DNA from: an uncultured Eisenbergiella sp.
GTDB lineage: Bacteria > Bacillota > Clostridia > Lachnospirales > Lachnospiraceae
DNA: 36,198 nt
Direction of reading: 5' to 3'
Assembly: GCA_910585455.1 (NCBI GenBank)
Contig: CAJUEL010000046.1
Span: 1 to 36,198 of the forward strand
Shown: positions 7,545-14,945 of the stretch, piece after piece
How positions within the stretch are numbered: the first letter of the stretch is position 1
Layout: each line of letters starts with the position of its first letter
Notes under the pieces: generated by a model
What the model was told of the DNA's origin: nothing
Databases searched by the model: none
The model's input: the letters and a program-made list of their open reading frames with translations, nothing else
Program-made: the position numbers and the translations under genes

Positions 7545-8279
7545 TTATAATTCCAAGATTTCTCCATCATTACAGATTTGACTTTGTTTTCCGTCCTTAA
7601 TCAAATATGCTTCACCATGCAAAATAGTTTTTTCATCATCAAGCATGATATAACTACCATCATTCAATGCGAGAATTTCATGCCCCATACTGTCTGCATA
7701 AGTAATATCCTTGATGAGATGCATACCGTCCAAATGCTCATCTCGGAGACTCTGAAAATGCGGAAGAATATTGACATTAGTGATTCCAAGCCCTGAAATC
7801 CAACGCTCATAGAGAGGGTCTATTGCTTCACCCTCAAATTCGGGTCCTGCATAAACTACATCGGCACAGTTCATTGAACCAGCACTCCAAGCAACGACAA
7901 TCCCTTTGTAGTCCAACAAACGAGTTCTCAACTGAAGTTGCTTCATAAATTTGTTTTGCGTTGGCACATGACCGCCTGTTAAAACAAGAACATCAATGTT
8001 TTGTAAATCAACAACCGCATCAGGATTTCTACCATCACATTTCTCAACAGTCGATACACTTAGTCCACTCATAGGAAAAGACTGCTTTAGGCAGTCGCAA
8101 ACACTATCGTTCTTTTCGTAGTCCTTGGGATTCGCACAAATAATTAACACTTTCGCATCCGGCTTCCATATTGATTTTAGGTTTTCCAATAATCCATTTT
8201 TCTGAATCAGAATTGATGGCATACGAGTTCTGTTAACCTTGCTTGAACCGCCAAGAGAGCTTGTCAATATGGCTTTCAT
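7545..8279 (-). CDS. Peptidase E-like serine peptidase (family S51)
   Basis: This 244-residue protein resembles S51 peptidases (PepE/cyanophycinase fold), cytoplasmic enzymes that cleave Asp-X dipeptides or related substrates. The nucleophile elbow reads VVAWSAGSMNCAD, with the likely catalytic serine at residue 132. Upstream are LVLTGGHVP (about 98-106) and the dinucleotide-like strand KVLIICANP (about 43-51). The N-terminus MKAILTSSLGG is typical, so I use the ATG at 8279, third of three nearby ATGs and nine bases after AAAGGAG. It lies between tnpW and the relaxase fragment, where Tn4451-like elements carry cargo. A benefit in peptide use or detoxification is possible but not shown. Confidence 0.85.
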   Translation of the reverse strand: MKAILTSSLGGSSKVNRTRMPSILIQKNGLLENLKSIWKPDAKVLIICANPKDYEKNDSVCDCLKQSFPMSGLSVSTVEKCDGRNPDAVVDLQNIDVLVLTGGHVPTQNKFMKQLQLRTRLLDYKGIVVAWSAGSMNCADVVYAGPEFEGEAIDPLYERWISGLGITNVNILPHFQSLRDEHLDGMHLIKDITYADSMGHEILALNDGSYIMLDDEKTILHGEAYLIKDGKQSQICNDGEILEL

Positions 8280-8443
8280 AAACATCATCTCCTTTAAACT
8301 GTTGATTTGTGTCTCTAATAGAATACCACAATCATGCTCATATTTCTATTGCATTTTCATTAAACTTCTTCCTCCCTCCGCTTAGTCCTGCCTTGCTGTC
8401 TGTCATCTGTCCTGTGGACAGATTGCTGACGGCTCTCGTTCTG

Positions 8444-8938
8444 TTACACACGTTCAAGATTGGCTCTGTTGTAGCTTATCACTTCCGCAAATGTAAGGTC
8501 GTGACACGCCCTCGCCCTTTCGCTCCGAAGTGTTGGCACTTCCTTTTCAAGCTGTTCTTTTTCCGTCCTCCATGCTTTGGGTGTGATTTTCTCCCCCTCG
8601 GCAAGCAGCGTTTTCAAATCGGCTCTTGTGTTCTCATACATTATAAGTTCGTGTTCATGCTCCTTATCGTATTTCAGTTTTTTCAGACCGCTTAATGACC
8701 TGCTCATGTCATGCACTGCCTTGTATGGCTCATAGTCGGCATAGGCTTTTGCAAGTTCTTTTAGCTGTTCCAATCTTTTCCACTTGGGTATGAAAATCTG
8801 TTCCCGATTGTCAAACTCTTTCCCCTTATCTGTTTTGAATTTCTCCAACTGTGCAAACGTGGTTATGCTGTTGTGTTCCAAAATGTTTTTAGCGTTGTCA
8901 ATGTCCTGCACCTTATCCCGTTTCCTTTCTGTGATACG
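8444..8938 (-). pseudogene. C-terminal fragment of a mobilization relaxase
   Basis: An open frame of 164 codons begins straight after a TAA at 8939-8941. It reads ITERKRDKVQDIDNAKNIL and continues as a long, highly charged helical (coiled-coil-like) region. This resembles the C-terminal tail of relaxases from clostridial mobilizable elements, which often contain the VQDIDxAKxIL block. No N-terminal relaxase domain (tyrosine and HUH motifs) precedes it, and a terminator and an unrelated gene lie just upstream. I therefore read it as the remnant of a deletion. A GTG at 8911 could start a 155-residue protein but has no proper ribosome binding site. The relaxase assignment rests on the tail alone. 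Confidence 0.55.
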
Positions 8939-8950
8939 TTAATAGTTGCA

Positions 8951-8995
8951 AAAAATAAAAAGGTGGCTGATTTTCCGTTAGGATAAACCGCCACC
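8951..8995 (-). terminator. Terminator after the gene at 9020-9325
   Basis: The arms GGTGGC (8962-8967) and GCCACC (8990-8995) form a stem. On the minus strand it is followed by TTTTTATTTTTT. It separates the small gene at 9020 from the relaxase fragment, so the fragment is probably not transcribed from upstream. Confidence 0.8.
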
Positions 8996-9019
8996 ATAAG
9001 CACCGATATTCAGTTTGTT

Positions 9020-9325
9020 TTATTCGTCATTTCCCAAAAAGCTGTCCTGCCCCTCAAATACTTCCATAGTCATAAGGACACCCAACCGATAACCTCGGAC
9101 AAAGTTGTTATGTGCGTCACAACAGCTTTCATCAAAATATGTGTCCGCAAGTTTCTTCAACAGTGCCTTGTCCTCGTCATTTAGCCTTTGTTCCAGTCTG
9201 GTTTGAAGTATTTCTATCTGCTCACAAAGATACTGGTGGTGGCTCGTCCTTTTTTCGGTTACAGCGTTTACATGGAGTTGGTCGTCTACAAATGCGTCTA
9301 AAATCTTTCCCATTCTGCCGTACAT
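9020..9325 (-). CDS. Small mobile-element protein, function unknown
   Basis: A 101-residue, mostly helical, acidic protein. It has a charged middle (LCEQIEILQTRLEQRLNDED) and a conserved-looking end (FVRGYRLGVLMTMEVFEG). That end recalls small clostridial phage and element proteins finishing in G-x-x-L-G-x-x-L-M-x-E-V, but I cannot name the family with confidence. The ATG at 9325 has AAAGGA very close before it; a second ATG four codons on is possible. It ends at a strong terminator. Its place between a ribbon-helix-helix gene and relaxase remains suggests it belongs to the mobilization region. Confidence 0.6.
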   Translation of the reverse strand: MYGRMGKILDAFVDDQLHVNAVTEKRTSHHQYLCEQIEILQTRLEQRLNDEDKALLKKLADTYFDESCCDAHNNFVRGYRLGVLMTMEVFEGQDSFLGNDE

Positions 9326-9375
9326 ATCCTTTCCATTTTTAAGCTACACGCCGCTTGCGAGACAGAAGCATACAG

Positions 9376-9387
9376 TGTATAATATTT
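9376..9387 (-). promoter_or_regulatory. 12-base box, first copy (AAATATTATACA)
   Basis: AAATATTATACA on the minus strand is identical to 10500-10511. Each copy lies 30-60 bases upstream of a minus-strand gene of the element. It contains TATTAT and TATACA, which could serve as -10 boxes, but no clear -35 is seen. Confidence 0.35.
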
Positions 9388-9417
9388 GTGTGCCTGCCTT
9401 TGGGCGGGTGGCGTATG

Positions 9418-9456
9418 GGAAGTGGCGTAAATAACTTTGTCGGTAGCGCCACTTCC
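9418..9456. repeat. 10-base inverted repeat between mobilization genes
   Basis: GGAAGTGGCG (9418-9427) and CGCCACTTCC (9447-9456) are perfect arms around a 19-base loop. The repeat starts two bases after the stop of the ribbon-helix-helix gene. It could be a terminator, but there is no T-run on the minus strand. A nic-site hairpin (oriT) next to a mobilization gene is the alternative. Confidence 0.5.
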
Positions 9457-9458
9457 TT

Positions 9459-9629
9459 TTACAGATTTTCAAGGGCTTTTATCCCGTCACGCAAACCCTG
9501 TGGACGCTTAACATCTTTCCGTTTACAGTAATCGTCAAGTATCTCTAATTCTTCTTTTGTTACCCGTACATCTAAACGTATATCCTTTGGGTTTTCTTCA
9601 AACGGTCGCCCCCGTTTTTTCGTCGGCAT
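9459..9629 (-). CDS. Small ribbon-helix-helix-like protein
   Basis: A 56-residue frame on the minus strand starts at ATG 9629 after AAAGGGGG. It opens with a basic stretch MPTKKRGRPFEENPKD, then IRLDVRVTKEELEILDDYC and a final helix RPQGLRDGIKALENL. A short strand (I-R-L-D-V-R-V) followed by two helices is the pattern of CopG/MobC-like ribbon-helix-helix proteins, which bind the transfer origin beside a relaxase or repress transcription. Position next to the inverted repeat at 9418-9456 and upstream of relaxase remains fits an accessory mobilization role, but this is inference. Confidence 0.6.
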   Translation of the reverse strand: MPTKKRGRPFEENPKDIRLDVRVTKEELEILDDYCKRKDVKRPQGLRDGIKALENL

Positions 9630-9655
9630 ATACACCCCCTTTCCTTGCCGGTAGC

Positions 9656-10468
9656 TTAATTATAATTGATTACCGACAACAATTTTTTATTGATTTTCTT
9701 CATCTGCTTTCTTGCCCGTTCTCTCTGCTCTGTGCTGACTGCCCTCGGCTTGCGGTAGCTGACGTGGGATTTCGGAAAGGAATAGGTCTTAGATACTTCG
9801 TCCTGCCCTATAAGGCTGTATGTGTCGGGGAAGTCAGCAACAAGCGTGTCAAGTTTCCTCATAACCGCCTTATCCCCTTTTCCCTTAGTGTTTGTTCTGT
9901 GCCTTTTTTGCTCGGCAACTGTCGGCTGTTTTGACTGTTCCTTTGCTTTTGCTAACCTTGCCCTTATGGAATGGTCACGCTCGGCAATTTTCCGTCTTTT
10001 GGTGGTGGCGGTCAGTTCCGCACACGTTTCCTCCGACAAAGCATTTAATTTTTTCAAAGTCGATTTTACTATCTGCCTTGTGCCGCTGTCCTTTACCTGC
10101 GGAAGAATGGCAGATAAGTTTGCACACGTTTCCGTTTTGCTCTGTTCCCCAAACTGATAAATCAGATTGATTTCATCAGCGTTAAAGGGTATCTGAAAAT
10201 TTGCACCCTCACATATACGCTCCACGCTCACGCACTTAGGGATATTTCTTGTGAGTTCGTAGTTATCCCTTGCGGTGATTGTTCCATGCCTGTCAGTCTG
10301 TCTTACCTCGACTTCGGACTGGCTTTTCTGCTCCAACACAAGCCACTGGTATTTGTCATTCTCTTTGGTGAATACGCTCTGATGCGCATTGGAGTGTAAC
10401 TGGCTGCGGATATATTTGTCAGCGGTGCTGTAATAGTCTAAAAGCTGTTGTTCCTGCTCTCTGTTCAT
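9656..10468 (-). CDS. Mobile-element protein of unknown function
   Basis: I do not recognise this 270-residue protein. It starts MNREQEQQLLDYYSTADKYI at ATG 10468, with AGGAG and GAGGGC upstream. The first half is mixed (YQWLVLEQKSQSEVEVRQTD, then ANFQIPFNADEINLIYQFGE). The second half is long, basic and helical (KRRKIAERDHSIRARLAKAK, ending RKQMKKINKKLLSVIN). The basic tail suggests nucleic-acid contact. Base composition matches the rest of the element, and it sits between the recombinase and the mobilization genes, so a role in maintenance or transfer is possible. Confidence 0.6.
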   Translation of the reverse strand: MNREQEQQLLDYYSTADKYIRSQLHSNAHQSVFTKENDKYQWLVLEQKSQSEVEVRQTDRHGTITARDNYELTRNIPKCVSVERICEGANFQIPFNADEINLIYQFGEQSKTETCANLSAILPQVKDSGTRQIVKSTLKKLNALSEETCAELTATTKRRKIAERDHSIRARLAKAKEQSKQPTVAEQKRHRTNTKGKGDKAVMRKLDTLVADFPDTYSLIGQDEVSKTYSFPKSHVSYRKPRAVSTEQRERARKQMKKINKKLLSVINYN

Positions 10469-10759
10469 GGTCTTTGCCCTCTCCTGTGGTGGTATATCCT
10501 GTATAATATTTACAGTAATGATGATTGATAGGATTGATATATAACTAACTTAGGTTTCTCTTCGTCTTTTACTTTTCTTTGGTTCTTTCTTTTGCTTTTC
10601 TGTTTCTCTTTGCCCTCTGCCTGTCGGGATAGGGAAGTGGAACAGATAAAAGCATGGGGATTGGTCGTGCGTCTTTGGGTGGCGTTTTAAGGTTTTTCCG
10701 CCCGTTAATTGTCGGGTGTTCTGCAAGTGCATTGTCGGCGGTGGATATTTCCCTGCCTG
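10469..10759. other. Gap upstream of the 270-residue protein gene
   Basis: I see no convincing gene here. The minus strand carries the second copy of AAATATTATACA (10500-10511) within a palindrome CTGTA-N7-TACAG at 10499-10515, probably the control region of the gene at 9656-10468. A 60-codon lysine-rich frame at 10550-10732 lacks a ribosome binding site and is best ignored. Confidence 0.4.
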
Positions 10760-10825
10760 TCAGAAGTCGGTTTCATTTCCTGCGGTAATTACCGTAACAA
10801 AAAAGGCTATAACAGTTGCCGTCAT
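10760..10825 (-). CDS. Possible 21-residue hydrophobic peptide
   Basis: A short frame starts at ATG 10825, 17 bases after the recombinase stop, and begins MTATVIAFFVTVITAG. It has one hydrophobic stretch long enough to enter a membrane and a polar end (NETDF). GAAAAGG lies two bases before the start, which is too close to be ideal. It could be a small membrane peptide, or chance. Confidence 0.3.
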   Translation of the reverse strand: MTATVIAFFVTVITAGNETDF

Positions 10826-10842
10826 AACCTTTTCTGTATGCC

Positions 10843-12535
10843 TTATGAAACTTTCGCCTTTTTCTTTGTGGTCGGCTTTGCTGTGCTTTCCTCCTGCCCG
10901 GTCGGTTCGGATAAATCAATCTGCCCGACAAAGTTAAAATAGATGTCAACTTTCTGCTTTCTGTTCCGTCTGCCCCCGCTTTTGTCCGCTTCATATACGA
11001 CAATCTTTTCGATAAACTCGTTGAGCATTGGTGTTGTGATTTCCCCGCAACCCTGATATTTCCTCACAACCTCCATGAATTTATCGGTGCGGACTGTGTT
11101 TTTCTCATACTCTGTAAGAGAGTTTTTGATTTCCTCAATCCTGTTTTCCAGTGCGCTCTGCTCGCTGTCATACTCCGCTAACATTCTCTCAAAGTGCTTG
11201 TCGGGAATTTTCCCCGTTGCGTTGCCCTCATAAAGTTTTCTGATAAGTCCGTCCAGTTCCTTTACACGCCTTTCTGCGGTAGAGAGTTCCTTTTTGTTTT
11301 CTTTTATGGCGGTTTCCAGTTGGAAGTCTGAAAGCACCTCCAAACGTCTGATAAATTCCCCCTCGTTCTCTATGGCAAAACTGCTGACAGTATGGATTGC
11401 CTTTTTTATCAGTTCCTCAACCACTGACACCTTGATATAGTGCATGGTGCAATCTCGGTGCAGACTGCGGTAACTGCCGCATACAAAGGAATTGTCGCTG
11501 TCATAAGTCTTTCCGTCGGGGCGGTGTGCTGCGTTTGGGCTTCGGTAGGTCAGTTTCGCTCCGCAATCGGCACAATAGCAAGCCTGTCAGACGGTTCTTG
11601 TATGTTCCGTTCTTGACTTCTCTGCGGACAGTCCTCTTTAGCCTTTGTGCGTTGTTCCATGTTTCCTCGTCAATGATTGCGTCATGGGTATTCTTGAATA
11701 TCATCAGTTCTTCGGGCTTTGCTTTCCTGCGCTTTTTGGTCTTGAAATTGTCCGTCACTGTCTTGCCTAAAACGGTATGCCCCATGTATTCCTGCTTTTC
11801 AAAGATATAGCCTATGGCGGTGCAAGACCATTCATAGGGGCTGGCGTAACTGTGGTTGTGGCAGTTTTCGGGACAGTGTTCCGCTGCATAGGCGGCAGGA
11901 ATGAGTATCTTGTCCTCTGTCAACGCCCTTGCTATGTCACGTTTCCCATGCCCCTCAATCGTCATCTGATAAATCCGTCTGACAACCTTTGCAGGTTCTT
12001 CATCAATGATTAGGCGCTGTTTGTCCTGTGGGTCACGCAGGTATCCGTAGGGAACGCTTGGGGAAACCCTTTTCCCCTCCTGCATTTTCGCCTTGAACAT
12101 GGTGCGAATTTTCTTGGAAGTGTCCTTTGCGTACCACTCATTCATGATGTTAAGGAATGGAGTAAAATCGTTCTCGCCCTGCGTTTCGCTGTCAACTCCG
12201 TTGTTAATGGCGATAAACCGCACGCCCTTTTCGGGGAACAGCATCTCTGTGTAAAAGCCAACTTTCAGATAGTTGCGCCCGAATCTGCTCATATCCTTTA
12301 CGATTACCGTATCGACATTTCCTGCCTCAACCTCGGCAATCATTTTTTGGAAACCCTCACGCTCGAATGTGATGCCGCTTACTCCGTCGTCTGTAAAGTG
12401 TCGGATATTTCGGAAACCGTTCTTTCTTGCGAAGTCCTCAAGGTATTCTTTTTGGTTCTTGATGCTGTTGCTCTCGCCCTGCATTTCATCATCTCGTGAG
12501 AGCCTTTCATAAAGTGCTGTGATTTTGATTGACAT
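10843..12535 (-). pseudogene. tnpX: TnpX-type large serine recombinase, frameshifted
   Basis: The gene would encode about 564 residues of a large serine recombinase that excises and inserts the element. The N-terminal resolvase domain is intact: YERLSRDDE with the likely nucleophile Ser13, DDGVSGITFERE, and VKDMSRFGRNYLK. A recombinase domain follows (VPYGYLRDPQD to GHTVLGKTVTDNF). Near 11575-11582 the frame breaks in the zinc-ribbon motif: the first frame reads NRLTGLLLCRLR and stops at 11501, while YCADCGAKLTYRSP continues in another frame to 10843. The frames differ by one inserted or two deleted bases. The C-terminal coiled coil and DUF4368-like end (VDIYFNFVGQIDLS) remain. The start ATG at 12535 has AAAGGAAC upstream. 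Unless this is a sequencing error, the enzyme is inactive. Confidence 0.88.
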
Positions 12536-12718
12536 AGAGATTTGTTCCTTTCCCCGAAAATGCCCTGTTTATCAGCTTTTTCAGTGTTTTTATTTTCTCT
12601 GTCCTTAACAGACTAACCCATTTGTATCAGTGCAATTATAAAAAACAGAGAAACCTTCTGAACAATCAGTTGTTTCCCTGCTTTATAGTTACAATGTTAA
12701 GTTTTCTGTCACAGCATC
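12536..12718. other. Probable recombinase-proximal end of the element
   Basis: This gap holds a nine-base inverted repeat, TTTCTCTGT (12594-12602) and ACAGAGAAA (12645-12653), separated by 42 bases. In Tn4451-like elements the recombinase gene starts close to the element end, so the terminus probably lies here. I cannot fix the exact junction. Confidence 0.4.
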
Positions 12719-13024
12719 TTACACTGTTTGAAGTCCTGCAAGTTGTTCTACCTCTGTCACGCTGAGTTCAGAACATTCCGCGATTTCTTCGATTGTCAGC
12801 TTTCCCATTTTCAACATTCTAAGCGCTGTTTTCTTTTTAGTTTCATTTTCTGTTTCATTTTTTATTTTTCTTGCACTTGTTTCAAGCAACTCTCCACTCA
12901 TCATATCACCCACACCTTCCTGCACATTTTTATATTTCTGTGCAATCTCATTGATTACGGGGATAACCAGCTTCCGGCAGTCGTTTAGAATTGTACGGAA
13001 CGCTCCGTCATATATATTTGCCAT
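12719..13024 (-). pseudogene. Internally deleted Rpn/PD-(D/E)XK-like gene
   Basis: The 101-residue product begins MANIYDGAFRTILNDCRKLV, the usual start of Lachnospiraceae Rpn-like putative transposase/nuclease proteins of about 300 residues. After IPVINEI it jumps directly to AQKYKNVQEGVGDMMSG and the usual C-terminal repeat (LKMGKLTIEEIAECSELSV, ending LAGLQT). The catalytic middle is missing, apparently by an in-frame deletion. Ribosome binding site AAAGGA precedes the ATG at 13024. The frame is open, so a short helical protein could still be made, but without nuclease activity. The family assignment is from memory of its ends. Confidence 0.6.
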
Positions 13025-13143
13025 CTGTGAATCCTTTCTGTATCAGTGATTCCAGCATAGCATTTTTAGTGCGTAAATTCAAGGAGTGTACGGCATTTCA
13101 CAATAATTTCATTTTGGAGTGGTTACAGTTCAAACAGCACGGC

Positions 13144-13189
13144 ACAAAGAAAGAGCATCTCCAGATGATTCCTTCATCCGTTGATGCTC
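13144..13189 (-). terminator. Terminator after yoeB
   Basis: The arms GAGCATC (13153-13159) and GATGCTC (13183-13189) are followed on the minus strand by TTTCTTTG. It starts six bases after the toxin stop. Confidence 0.6.
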
Positions 13190-13194
13190 CGTTT

Positions 13195-13491
13195 TTATCT
13201 CACAGTATCATAATGTGACCACATACGAACAACCTTTATCGTTCCTTCATATTCTGCTCCATTGATGACAACCGGTTCATTATATACCTGATAAACCAAT
13301 CTATGCTGTATATTAATCCTTCTGGAATAGTATCCGCTCAGATTTCCCACCAGTCTCTCATATGGCGGCGGATTTTGAAAAGGATTTTCTGCTATCATGT
13401 TTAACAATTTTTTTGCTTTTGAATCAAGTCCTGCCCCTTTCAACAATTTCTTGTCTTTGTCAGCCCGACTACCAAATCTGATTATATACAT
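13195..13491 (-). CDS. yoeB: YoeB-family mRNA interferase toxin
   Basis: This 98-residue protein belongs to the RelE/YoeB superfamily of ribosome-dependent mRNA-cleaving toxins. Family landmarks are ERLVGNLSGYYSRRINIQHR followed by LVYQVYN, and the C-terminal histidine-tyrosine pair in WSHYDTVR; the glutamate, arginine and His-Tyr pair correspond to the catalytic set of Escherichia coli YoeB. It is slightly longer than the usual 84-90 residues because of an extended N-terminus and tail. The ATG at 13491 directly follows the antitoxin TAA, with GGGGAG six bases upstream, so the two are translationally coupled. It appears intact. Confidence 0.9.
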   Translation of the reverse strand: MYIIRFGSRADKDKKLLKGAGLDSKAKKLLNMIAENPFQNPPPYERLVGNLSGYYSRRINIQHRLVYQVYNEPVVINGAEYEGTIKVVRMWSHYDTVR

Positions 13492-13746
13492 TTACCACTC
13501 CCCGTCCGGATCATATACAGAACATTCTTCCAGCGCTTCTTTTCCGGCTTCAATAATACTTTCTGCCATACCTGGTATAGAATTCAGATATAATGTTTCC
13601 TGAATGGCATTCCAGTCTTCTTCCGAAATGAGTACGCCATTTTTTCCACGGTTATTCGTGATTGTAATTGGCTGGCTGCTGCTATTAACCTCGGACAGTA
13701 TTTGATATATATTTTCTCTTGCTCTGGTTACACTGATTGCGGTCAT
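13492..13746 (-). CDS. yefM: YefM-family antitoxin
   Basis: This 84-residue Phd/YefM antitoxin neutralises the adjacent YoeB toxin and represses its own operon. The N-terminal DNA-binding domain reads ITVTNN-like ITITNNRGKNGVLISEEDWN after an opening TAISVTRARENIYQI. The C-terminal segment (AIQETLYLNSIP to DPDGEW) is the acidic toxin-binding tail. The start ATG at 13746 follows AAAGGAG. The promoter at 13769-13797 contains a paired CGTACG repeat between its hexamers, a good autoregulatory site. The pair sits between the mobile element and sugar locus A and could stabilise this accessory stretch. Confidence 0.9.
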   Translation of the reverse strand: MTAISVTRARENIYQILSEVNSSSQPITITNNRGKNGVLISEEDWNAIQETLYLNSIPGMAESIIEAGKEALEECSVYDPDGEW

Positions 13747-13768
13747 AACATCATCTCCTTTCTGTTAT

Positions 13769-13797
13769 ATTTTACCGTACGTTCTTGCGTACGTCAA
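13769..13797 (-). promoter_or_regulatory. yefM-yoeB promoter with paired CGTACG operator
   Basis: The minus strand reads TTGACG (13797-13792), a 17-base spacer and TAAAAT (13774-13769). Two CGTACG palindromes (13776-13781 and 13788-13793) six bases apart lie in and beside the spacer. This is where YefM or YefM-YoeB would bind to block RNA polymerase. Confidence 0.75.
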
Positions 13798-13908
13798 TAT
13801 TTTTCAAATATTTCACTTTGTATAGTTATGACCTTTTTCCATTATATACCTCCAGACTTTACCCCCCGATCAGATGATATTCTCTGCTGCATACACCCAG
13901 ATGGCCGT

Positions 13909-14886
13909 TCACTTTCCTTCGCCCCTGCGCGCAATATCCCGCTCCAGAATTCCGTCGATGATCGCTTCCACTTCCTTATAAGGCATCTTCTCCGTCAGGA
14001 AGGTCTGCCTGCCGCCCGCTTCTTCATGCCAGCTGCTCACGCCCGCATCGTCCACGCGCAGCCTGCCATAGGGATAGAGATCCCAATAGCCTGCCTCCGG
14101 CCGGATCGCATACAGCATGGTCGCGCCGTCCCAGCTCTCTCTGCCCACTGCGCCGCCGCCGTCCTTGCTGCTCCAGCTTTCATAGCAGGTCCGGACCGGA
14201 TTGTCCTTCGGACCGCGCGTCTGCAGACCGCCGCAGGTGATCATCGGAAGCCCGATTTCATAGCTGCAAAAAACCAGCTCTGCGGGCCAGAGGTCGCAAA
14301 CCGTCTGCGCCGCTTTGATATCGCATTTCACATTCCACTCCGCGTTCACCACATAATTGTCCCCGATGACGACCGGCTCCGGCCAGGCCTCGAAGAAACG
14401 TCCCGCCATACAGGCTGCCGTCTCCACCTTCTGCCGCACCAGCTCTATGCCGGAAAGCGCGCTGCATTCGTCCGGACCGCTCTCCAGAAGCTTCGCCAGG
14501 CTTGTCAGCGCGCCGGTCGCCACCAGTGTGACCTTTTCCTGCGTCCCTGCCAGAACCCGCCGCAGAAGCTTCACCGTATTTTCATACCTCTCGCCACGCC
14601 GGAAGCGGGTATCATACCGCAGCGCCGCATCCGACGCATATACGTCATGCCATTCGCTGGGCGGCAGTCCATCCTCCTTCGTAAAGCATCCTACGGGAAT
14701 CTCCGGATGCCCGTAATAGCCAAGTATCGCCTCGATGCACCCCGGCGCGGCTTCTCCCATCGTGCAGCTTGTCACCGCCAAAAGCTCGCATTCCCCGGCG
14801 TTCATCAGCTCCAGCGCCACCGCCAGCGCCGCCGCGTCGTCACAGTCACAGCCGATATCCGTATCAAAAATAATCTTTTTTCCCAT
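13909..14886 (-). CDS. IUNH-family nucleoside hydrolase, locus A
   Basis: This 325-residue enzyme belongs to the inosine-uridine nucleoside hydrolase family, which splits N-ribosides to a base and ribose using a calcium-bound water. The metal-binding start reads IIFDTDIGCDCDDAAAL (residues 4-20), with the Asp cluster intact. Further landmarks are VATGALTSLAKLL (about 120-132) and a tryptophan-rich C-terminus. The ATG at 14886 is chosen because AAAGGAG lies ten bases upstream and the protein then opens MGKKIIF. It is the last gene of the locus A operon, 59 bases after the permease. A close paralogue lies at 27021-27989. Substrate base preference cannot be read; the neighbouring ribokinase supports ribose release. 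Confidence 0.88.
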   Translation of the reverse strand: MGKKIIFDTDIGCDCDDAAALAVALELMNAGECELLAVTSCTMGEAAPGCIEAILGYYGHPEIPVGCFTKEDGLPPSEWHDVYASDAALRYDTRFRRGERYENTVKLLRRVLAGTQEKVTLVATGALTSLAKLLESGPDECSALSGIELVRQKVETAACMAGRFFEAWPEPVVIGDNYVVNAEWNVKCDIKAAQTVCDLWPAELVFCSYEIGLPMITCGGLQTRGPKDNPVRTCYESWSSKDGGGAVGRESWDGATMLYAIRPEAGYWDLYPYGRLRVDDAGVSSWHEEAGGRQTFLTEKMPYKEVEAIIDGILERDIARRGEGK

Positions 14887-14945
14887 AATCACAAAGCTCC
14901 TTTCCCGTAACAGTCCGGACAGATCCAGACTGTTACCCTCTCTCA

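Noticed and set aside
10550..10732. 60-codon lysine-rich frame on the minus strand
   Set aside because: No ribosome binding site and low-complexity composition; it probably comes from an A-rich stretch.
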